Positions 1 through 5,367 of a stretch of 5,367 nucleotides of DNA are shown here, in pieces. Below the pieces are notes generated by a model, which saw nothing but the letters and a program-made list of their open reading frames with translations, ran no database searches and was not told where the DNA came from. The position numbers and the translations under genes were made by a program. The first letter of the stretch is position 1. The number at the start of each line of letters is the position of its first letter. The stretch comes from an uncultured Gammaproteobacteria bacterium (GTDB lineage Bacteria; Pseudomonadota; Gammaproteobacteria; Nitrosococcales; Methylophagaceae): positions 1-5,367 of the forward strand of contig CAJXPP010000164.1 in assembly GCA_913058195.1 (NCBI GenBank). The letters are read 5' to 3'.

Positions 1-50
1 TACGAGATCATGCCTAGTCTCGTGGGCTCGGAGATGTGTATAAGAGACAG
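1..50. other. Illumina Nextera i7-side adapter (synthetic, not genomic)
   Basis: Bases 1-8 (TACGAGAT) match the end of the P7 primer. Bases 9-16 (CATGCCTA) occupy the i7 index position and, from memory, match Nextera index N706. Bases 17-31 are the Nextera read-2 primer segment. Bases 32-50 are the 19-bp Tn5 mosaic end, AGATGTGTATAAGAGACAG. This is library-construction sequence left on the contig and should be trimmed. Genomic sequence starts at 51. Confidence 0.98.
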
Positions 51-52
51 TT

Positions 53-3004
53 ATCCAGCACCTTGACCCCACTCACAAAGGCATAATGCCTGAATTATTG
101 CAACGTGCTACGCAAATGAAAGTAACGCAGGCTCGCAGCCGTCTAAAAGTAAGGGCGAACTGCGTGTATGTGATTCCACCTAATAAGGATATGTCCATTC
201 TCCACGGGTCGCTGTTTCTATTTCCTCCTGTGGAGAACAAGAGCTTACGATTACCAATTAACTACTTCTTTAAAGCTCTGGCCGATGATCAGCACGAACG
301 TGCTGTGGCGGTTATTCTGTCGGGCATGGGTTCTGATGGCACGCTAGGTTTAACTGCCATTAAAGAAAATGCTGGGCTGGCTGTGGTGCAGTCGCCTGAA
401 TCTTGCAAGTTTGATTCAATGCCCCAAAGCGCCATTGATGCAGGGCTAGCAGACATAGTAGCCCCTCCAGAAGAAATGCCAAAACGGATTATGGAGTATC
501 TGACGCATACAGGCTCTGATATCTATGGCGTCTTAGATGATAAAGAACAAAAGATAGAACTTAGGTCTCAAAGTGCCATAGAACAAATAATCCTTATACT
601 GCGTGAGCGTAATGGTAATGACTTTTCACTCTATAAGAAAAACACTATCTATCGTCGAATCGCACGGCGTATGGAGCTACATCAGCTTAAAACCATCACA
701 CTCTATGCACGTTATCTGCGTGATAATCCACAAGAACAAGATCTACTGTTCAAAGAACTATTAATTGGCGTAACCAATTTCTTTCGTGACAAAGAAGTCT
801 GGACTCAGCTTAAATCAGTCGCACTGCCAGCACTCATCGCTAATTATCCGCATGGTAAAGAGCTCCGAGCATGGGTGACAGCCTGTTCCACTGGAGAGGA
901 AGCCTACTCGCTAGCGATGACGTTAACGGATGTATTGGCTGACGTTAAACCTAAAGGGAGTTTCAAGCTACAAATTTTTGCCACTGATCTTGATGAAGAT
1001 GCCATTAATATTGCACGACAAGGCAACTATTTAAGCAGTATTGAGGCTGACGTATCTCCACAGCAATTGGAGCGATACTTTATTAAGGATGAAAAAGGTT
1101 ACCGTATCAATAAGGAAATACGTGACATGGTGATCTTTGCCAAGCAGAACATCATCATGGATCCGCCATTCACCAAGTTAGATATTGTCACCTGCCGTAA
1201 CCTACTGATTTACTTTGGAGGAGAATTACAACAAAAGTTACTGCCGCTATTCCATTATGTCTTAAGTCCTCATGGGGTTTTGGTTCTGGGCAATGCTGAA
1301 TCTATTGGTAACAGTACCTTAATGTTCTCAACACTCAACGATAATGCGCGGATCTATAACCGCATCGAGACTAGTAACAATGAGGTTGAAGTCGACTTCC
1401 CATCACGGCTATTTCCGGTCATGTCCAATGAAGAAGAGAACACAGCTACAATGAATACAAAACTCATCAATCTGCAAGAACATGCCGATCAAATTCTGCT
1501 ACAACACTATTCGCCGGCAGCGGTATTAATTAATGCCGTAGGTGACATTCTCTATATCAATGGTCGTACCGGGAAATATTTAGAGCCTGCTGCGGGCAAA
1601 GCCAATTGGAATATTCACGTGATGGCGCGTGGAGATCTAGCGTATCACCTTGACGAAGCTATCAAGCAAGCAAAAGATACAACAGAGATAATTATTATTA
1701 AAAAACTGACGGTCGATACATACACCTTTGATCTATCGGTACAAGCCCTTAAAAAACCAGAATCAATGCAAAATTTGCTGATGGTGGTATTTACGGAAGT
1801 TAAAATACCAGCCAAAGAGCCTAGCAGAAGCAAAAGTGCCACTGAAAAAAAATCTAAGAACGAACTCGTTTTGGCACAAGAGCAAATTCAAGTACTTCGT
1901 GAAAGAATGCAAACCTCGCAAGAAGAACTCAAGTCCACCAATGAAGAGTTGCAATCAACTAATGAGGAGTTGCAGTCGACTAATGAAGAACTGACCACTT
2001 CTAAAGAAGAAATGCAGTCAATGAATGAAGAACTGCAAACCGTCAATGCCGAACTACAGTCTAATGTCGATGATCTGTCGTGGGTTAATAATGACATGAA
2101 AAATCTGCTTGATAGTACCGAAATAGCCACAATATTTCTTGATGGCCTACTGAAGGTGAGGCGTTACACTGCCCATGTCTCGCATCTATTTAAACTAATA
2201 CCAAGTGATATTGGTCGACCACTATCTGACATTGTGACTGCACTGGATTATACCGAACTAGAAAATGATATGAAAAGAGTGTTGCAGTCACTGATATTTA
2301 TAGAAAAAGACATAAAGGCCAACTCTGACCGTTACTTCAAAGTCCGCATTATGCCTTATCGGACACAGGAGAACATGATTGATGGTGTGGTCATTACCTT
2401 TATTGATATTTCCAGCAGTAAACAGATAGAAGCGGGCCTTGAAAAAAGCCAAAGAGAATTAGAAAAGAGTCTAGAAGATCTCGAGAGGATTTTTAATTTA
2501 TCAGTACATATGATTTGTATTGCTTCGTCTGATGGCACTTTCAAGAAAGTGAGTCCTGCATTTAGTGAAACGCTTGGATTTTCTGAAAAAGAGCTTCTTT
2601 CTCAACCTTATATTGACTTTGTGCATCCGGATGACAAAAAAGCAACAATAGAGATTATGGAAACTGTTGCAAGAGGAATACCGATTACGCGATTCCGAAA
2701 CCGATATATATGCAAAGATGGCACCTCTAAATGGCTTGAATGGACAGCTCGTTCTTTTGCCAATGGGGAAGACAGATATGCAGTTGCATACGACATCACT
2801 GAACAAATGGAAGCAGATGCTACCTTATCTGATGCGCTCGCTATGCTGGAAAGCCAAAGTGATGGTCAGGCAGACGGACTGAGCACAAACAACGTATTGG
2901 AAACTATACTGAGCAAGGTGCAAGCATTGCTGCAACAACGGTTAAAACCTGCTACTTCAGGGCTTATCCAGGCTAAGCAGGGTAAGCAGGGTAAGGATAA
3001 ATAA
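53..3004 (+). CDS. CheB-CheR fusion (methylesterase/methyltransferase) with coiled coil and PAS domains, 5'-truncated
   Basis: Partial gene: 983 residues are visible and the 5' end is lost at the contig edge. The frame is open upstream of ATG 86, reading IQHLDPTHKGI at 53-85, which is the conserved CheB segment with its catalytic His (codon 59-61). ATG 86 is therefore internal. By family comparison roughly 45-60 residues are missing, including the nucleophilic Ser motif. Residues below are numbered from Met86. CheB methylesterase, 1-140, has the catalytic Asp in SGMGSDG (D84). CheR methyltransferase, about 158-430, has GVTNFFRD (228-235), the SAM-site motif CSTGEEAYS (267-275), ATDLD (299-303) and CRNLLIYF (370-377). 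A PAS-like domain spans about 472-571, a coiled coil 590-670, and two PAS domains about 674-778 and 796-907. A basic tail (KQGKQGKDK) ends the protein. No membrane segment is evident, so it is probably cytoplasmic. CheB and CheR remove and add glutamyl methyl esters on chemoreceptors, but no receptor gene is in view and the substrate is unknown. Many relatives carry a C-terminal histidine kinase; this one ends after the last PAS. It overlaps the next gene by 1 bp. Confidence 0.95.
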   Translation: MQHLDPTHKGIMPELLQRATQMKVTQARSRLKVRANCVYVIPPNKDMSILHGSLFLFPPVENKSLRLPINYFFKALADDQHERAVAVILSGMGSDGTLGLTAIKENAGLAVVQSPESCKFDSMPQSAIDAGLADIVAPPEEMPKRIMEYLTHTGSDIYGVLDDKEQKIELRSQSAIEQIILILRERNGNDFSLYKKNTIYRRIARRMELHQLKTITLYARYLRDNPQEQDLLFKELLIGVTNFFRDKEVWTQLKSVALPALIANYPHGKELRAWVTACSTGEEAYSLAMTLTDVLADVKPKGSFKLQIFATDLDEDAINIARQGNYLSSIEADVSPQQLERYFIKDEKGYRINKEIRDMVIFAKQNIIMDPPFTKLDIVTCRNLLIYFGGELQQKLLPLFHYVLSPHGVLVLGNAESIGNSTLMFSTLNDNARIYNRIETSNNEVEVDFPSRLFPVMSNEEENTATMNTKLINLQEHADQILLQHYSPAAVLINAVGDILYINGRTGKYLEPAAGKANWNIHVMARGDLAYHLDEAIKQAKDTTEIIIIKKLTVDTYTFDLSVQALKKPESMQNLLMVVFTEVKIPAKEPSRSKSATEKKSKNELVLAQEQIQVLRERMQTSQEELKSTNEELQSTNEELQSTNEELTTSKEEMQSMNEELQTVNAELQSNVDDLSWVNNDMKNLLDSTEIATIFLDGLLKVRRYTAHVSHLFKLIPSDIGRPLSDIVTALDYTELENDMKRVLQSLIFIEKDIKANSDRYFKVRIMPYRTQENMIDGVVITFIDISSSKQIEAGLEKSQRELEKSLEDLERIFNLSVHMICIASSDGTFKKVSPAFSETLGFSEKELLSQPYIDFVHPDDKKATIEIMETVARGIPITRFRNRYICKDGTSKWLEWTARSFANGEDRYAVAYDITEQMEADATLSDALAMLESQSDGQADGLSTNNVLETILSKVQALLQQRLKPATSGLIQAKQGKQGKDK
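1934..1996 (+). repeat. Three 21-bp in-frame heptad repeats coding for a coiled coil
   Basis: Three consecutive 21-bp units (1934-1954, 1955-1975, 1976-1996) encode STNEELQ, STNEELQ and STNEELT. The DNA copies differ mostly at synonymous positions (TCC ACC / TCA ACT / TCG ACT), so the protein repeat is preserved while the DNA has drifted. Degenerate heptads continue on both sides (SQEELK before; SKEEMQ, SMNEELQ and TVNAELQ after), over about 1916-2060. This is the coiled coil between the first and second PAS regions. Such NEELQ heptads are a known hallmark of CheB-CheR-PAS proteins. Confidence 0.9.
2974..2991 (+). repeat. Tandem 9-bp direct repeat (TAAGCAGGG x2) at the 3' end of the CheB-CheR gene
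   Basis: TAAGCAGGG occurs twice exactly (2974-2982, 2983-2991) and is followed by TAAGGA, which begins like a third copy. In frame it gives the basic low-complexity tail AKQGKQGKDK. Because the unit is 9 bp, gain or loss of copies keeps the reading frame. It lies directly before the start of the downstream gene, so copy number would not shift the last SD-like TAAGGA relative to that ATG. Confidence 0.85.
2992..2997 (+). promoter_or_regulatory. Shine-Dalgarno-like TAAGGA for the GGDEF-EAL gene
   Basis: TAAGGA is a six-base match to the anti-Shine-Dalgarno complement and sits 6 nt before ATG 3004, inside the coding end of the upstream gene. With the TAATG stop/start overlap (3002-3006) it supports ATG 3004 as the start and suggests reinitiation or translational coupling. 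Confidence 0.75.
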
Positions 3005-5232
3005 TGGCGTCACTTTCAGCCAAGGAGCTGCGCGAGCGTGCAGAAAGCCAGCTGAAAAAAAGGCTTAGGGACACTAATACCTCCAGTGAACAGAATATCA
3101 AAAGGGCGTTTCACGAATTGCAAGTTCATCAAATTGAGTTGGAGATGCAAAACGATGAACTACAACAAGCACGAATAATTGCTAAAGACTCCGCCGACTA
3201 TTATAACGAGTTATTTGAGTTTGCCCCCCTTGCTTATTTTTCTATCGATGCGAGCAATATCATAACGGCTGTGAACTTACGAGGCGCGGGTCTATTAGAG
3301 ATAGAACGAGCCAACTTGATAGGAGACAACTTTTTAAATTACATAGCGGTTCAATACAGAGAGGTATTCACCAACTGTATTAAAACCTTATTTGAGGGCG
3401 GTAGCAAACAACACTGTGAGATATTAGTGCAGCTTGACACGCGATCCTTATGGCTCATCATCGACGCTAGTCTTGGTGTGAGAGGTATTGATTGTCTGAT
3501 AACGATGACTGATATCACCGAACAAAAGCAATCACAAGAAAAGCTTAAGCTAGCCGCCAGCGTATTTACACATGCCCGTGAAGGAATCATGATAACTGAT
3601 GCTTTGGTCAATATTGTTGAAGTAAACGACATCCTAACAGAAGTTACGGGTTATTCACGCGAAGAGTTGATAGGTCAAAACCCACGAATACTGCAATCAG
3701 GCAGGCAATCACCAACATTTTATGCAAAGATGTGGCAAGAAATTACCGCAGTAGGTTACTGGTCAGGTGAGTTATGGAATCGCCGTAAAAATGGCGAGAT
3801 CTTTGCCGAGCTTAAGAATATTAGTGCTGTATTTGATGAAAATGAGGTAGTAACACATTACGTGTCAGTAAGCTCAGATATTACATTTATGAAAGAGCAT
3901 GAGGAACAATTAGAACGCAATGCCCATTTCGATTTACTGACCAACCTACCTAATCGTGTATTACTCGCTGACCGTCTAAGCCAAGCTATGTTGCAGTGCA
4001 GGCGCAATAAACAATCACTCGCGGTGGCATTTCTTGATTTAGATGCTTTTAAAGAGGTGAATGATGAGTATGGTCATGGTGTAGGCGATGAACTGCTAAT
4101 TATACTTGCACACCGTATGAAAGAAGCCTTACGTGAAGGTGATACGCTAGCACGTTTTGGCGGTGATGAATTTGTTGCTGTATTAGCTAATTTAACTGAA
4201 ATTGAAGATTGTGAACCAGTATTAGAACGGTTTTTAATGGCAGCCTCCGAACCTGTCACAGTCGGTGACATTATATTAAATATCTCAGTAAGTATTGGTG
4301 TCACACTCTACCCAGAAGATGGTGTAGATGCCGATTTGCTTATGCGCCATGCTGATCAAGCTATGTATATGGCTAAAGAGTTAGGTAAGAACCGCTATCA
4401 CTTATTTGATACCGATCAAGATAACAGCATTAAACTACAACATGAAAATCTAGAGGCTATTCGCAGCGCATTAGATAATCATCAATTTGTGCTGCATTAT
4501 CAGCCTAAAGTTAATATGCGAACAGGTGCCGTAATTGGTTTGGAAGCATTAATTCGCTGGCAACATCCCGAGCAAGGTTTATTATTACCAGATGCATTTT
4601 TACCTGCTATTGAAAATCATGCCTTAAGTATTGAAGTGGGTGAATGGGTGCTAGATAGGGCACTTAGCCAAATCAGCCAATGGCAAAAAAAGGGGCTCAA
4701 GCTGGCTATAAGCACCAGTGTAAATATTGCAGCAGTACAATTACAGCAGTCTGATTTTACGAATAGCTTAATCAAATTACTTGCAGCTCACCCTGATGTT
4801 GATCCACATTATTTAGAACTAGAGATACTTGAAACAAGCGGTTTAGATGATGTGCAATATGTGTCAACAATCATGGATAACTGTATAGCACTCGGCGTAA
4901 ACTTTGCGTTAGATGATTTTGGCACAGGTTACTCATCGCTTACTTATCTTAGACGTTTACCAGCCAGCGTAGTTAAAATAGACCAGACCTTTGTGCGTGA
5001 CATGTTGATAGATACAGATGATTTGGCCATAGTTGAAGGTGTCATCGGCTTAGCCAAATCATTCAAACGTGATGTAATTGCTGAAGGTGTCGAAACGGTT
5101 GAGCACGGCGCAGCACTATTACAAATTGGTTGTGAATTAGCTCAGGGTTATGGAATTGCAAGGCCTATGCCTGCAGAAGACGTTGCTGAGTGGTTGAAAA
5201 ATTGGAAACCTGATGTGAGCTGGCGACTATAA
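3004..5232 (+). CDS. PAS-PAS-GGDEF-EAL protein, predicted diguanylate cyclase / c-di-GMP phosphodiesterase
   Basis: Complete, 742 residues, predicted to make and/or degrade cyclic di-GMP. A charged N-terminal coiled coil (about 30-65) contains HELQVHQIELEMQNDELQQA (37-56), typical of this architecture. PAS 1 is about 66-175 and ends in TDITEQK. PAS 2 is about 183-297, with TGYSREELIGQNPRILQSGR (215-234) and GELWNRRKNGE (255-265). GGDEF spans about 303-468: FDLLTNLPNR (309-318), intact active site GGDEF (386-390), and an RxxD inhibitory site, REGD (377-380), that predicts c-di-GMP product inhibition. EAL spans about 480-730: EAL (514-516), N574, E607 and E610 (EILE where many have EITE), DDFGTGYSSL (637-646), K658, E694 and Q714. 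The metal-binding and catalytic residues known for active EAL phosphodiesterases all appear present, so both activities are possible; the net direction cannot be read from sequence. No signal peptide or membrane helix is evident, so it is probably a cytosolic sensor. Start ATG 3004 is supported by TAAGGA 6 nt upstream and the 1-bp overlap with the CheB-CheR gene. The PAS ligand is unknown. Confidence 0.96.
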   Translation: MASLSAKELRERAESQLKKRLRDTNTSSEQNIKRAFHELQVHQIELEMQNDELQQARIIAKDSADYYNELFEFAPLAYFSIDASNIITAVNLRGAGLLEIERANLIGDNFLNYIAVQYREVFTNCIKTLFEGGSKQHCEILVQLDTRSLWLIIDASLGVRGIDCLITMTDITEQKQSQEKLKLAASVFTHAREGIMITDALVNIVEVNDILTEVTGYSREELIGQNPRILQSGRQSPTFYAKMWQEITAVGYWSGELWNRRKNGEIFAELKNISAVFDENEVVTHYVSVSSDITFMKEHEEQLERNAHFDLLTNLPNRVLLADRLSQAMLQCRRNKQSLAVAFLDLDAFKEVNDEYGHGVGDELLIILAHRMKEALREGDTLARFGGDEFVAVLANLTEIEDCEPVLERFLMAASEPVTVGDIILNISVSIGVTLYPEDGVDADLLMRHADQAMYMAKELGKNRYHLFDTDQDNSIKLQHENLEAIRSALDNHQFVLHYQPKVNMRTGAVIGLEALIRWQHPEQGLLLPDAFLPAIENHALSIEVGEWVLDRALSQISQWQKKGLKLAISTSVNIAAVQLQQSDFTNSLIKLLAAHPDVDPHYLELEILETSGLDDVQYVSTIMDNCIALGVNFALDDFGTGYSSLTYLRRLPASVVKIDQTFVRDMLIDTDDLAIVEGVIGLAKSFKRDVIAEGVETVEHGAALLQIGCELAQGYGIARPMPAEDVAEWLKNWKPDVSWRL

Positions 5233-5329
5233 GCCCAATAAACGGCGCAATCATCTTATCCGAATAATATTCACGCAGATTTGCTCACCCTTAATCGATT
5301 AATTTTAGATCTTAAATGTCAGTAAGTTC
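5233..5329. other. AT-rich intergenic stretch after the GGDEF-EAL gene
   Basis: These 97 bases hold no convincing coding sequence. No GC-rich hairpin followed by a T-run is visible, so no intrinsic terminator can be called, and the operon could continue beyond the contig. The only structure seen is two short AT-rich palindromes at its 3' end. Confidence 0.7.
5291..5317. repeat. Two adjacent AT-rich palindromes
   Basis: TTAATCGATTAA (5291-5302) is a perfect 12-bp palindrome. ATTTTAGATCTTAAAT (5302-5317) is a 16-bp palindrome with one mismatched pair (5306/5313). They share base 5302. They could be an operator for a gene beyond the contig edge or part of a weak terminator, but AT-rich DNA yields such sites by chance and no function is assigned. 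Confidence 0.5.
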
Positions 5330-5367
5330 CTGTCTCTTATACACATCTGACGCTGCCGACGATCTAC
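5330..5367. other. Illumina Nextera i5-side adapter (synthetic, not genomic)
   Basis: Bases 5330-5348 are the reverse complement of the 19-bp Tn5 mosaic end (CTGTCTCTTATACACATCT). Bases 5349-5362 (GACGCTGCCGACGA) are the reverse complement of the Nextera read-1 primer segment. TCTAC at 5363-5367 is the first part of the i5 index in reverse complement and, from memory, fits S504 (AGAGTAGA). Trim this; genomic sequence ends at 5329. Confidence 0.98.

Noticed and set aside
1888..2130. Minus-strand open frame rich in Ser with SSLVDCN-type repeats
   Set aside because: It is the antisense reading of the NEELQ heptad repeats of the CheB-CheR gene, with no recognisable family or RBS.
2501..2806. Minus-strand 101-residue open frame inside the last PAS domain of the CheB-CheR gene
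   Set aside because: It lies fully opposite a well-conserved PAS coding sequence and its Cys/Arg-rich translation resembles no known family.
2667..2882. Plus-strand 71-residue open frame in another frame within the CheB-CheR gene
   Set aside because: The main frame is continuous through this region and matches a PAS domain, so there is no frameshift and no separate gene to explain.
4074..4304. Minus-strand 76-residue open frame opposite the GGDEF domain
   Set aside because: It is the shadow of the highly conserved GGDEF active-site region, and its low-complexity Ser-rich translation is typical of antisense frames.
5233..5329. Possible intrinsic terminator after the GGDEF-EAL gene
   Set aside because: The palindromes are AT-rich and weak, and there is no stable GC stem followed by a run of T.
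32..5348. Perfect 19-bp terminal inverted repeats (32-50 and 5330-5348), which resemble a Tn5-type transposon
   Set aside because: They are the engineered mosaic ends of Nextera adapters, each followed outward by Illumina primer and index sequence. No transposase lies between them.

Overview
The window is one sequencing contig from a proteobacterium, most likely a gammaproteobacterium. That placement rests on moderate to low GC by eye and on two protein architectures common in aquatic and environmental Proteobacteria; no genus can be named. Both ends are synthetic: bases 1-50 and 5330-5367 are Illumina Nextera (Tn5 tagmentation) adapter sequence. Only 51-5329 is genomic DNA.

The genomic part is almost entirely filled by two plus-strand genes that overlap by one base (TAATG at 3002-3006). 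The first (53-3004) is a large CheB-CheR fusion: a methylesterase domain, a methyltransferase domain, a PAS-like domain, a heptad-repeat coiled coil and two more PAS domains. It has no histidine kinase or receiver domain in the visible part. Its 5' end is cut off by the contig edge. The reading frame stays open upstream of the first ATG (86) and encodes the conserved segment with the catalytic His of CheB, so ATG 86 is internal and not the start. The second gene (3004-5232) is a complete coiled coil-PAS-PAS-GGDEF-EAL protein. Its diguanylate cyclase and c-di-GMP phosphodiesterase motifs, and an RxxD inhibitory site, are all intact.

The overlapping stop/start and the Shine-Dalgarno-like TAAGGA inside the end of the first gene suggest an operon with translational coupling. 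The likely theme is a sensory module that links chemotaxis-type carboxyl methylation and PAS sensing to c-di-GMP turnover. The partnership is inferred from gene arrangement; the domain assignments come from motifs. The last 97 genomic bases (5233-5329) are AT-rich and hold two small palindromes but no recognisable gene or convincing terminator. I see no mobile element, CRISPR array or RNA gene. The module is uncommon in its coupling but is built from known families, and I do not see a clearly new system.
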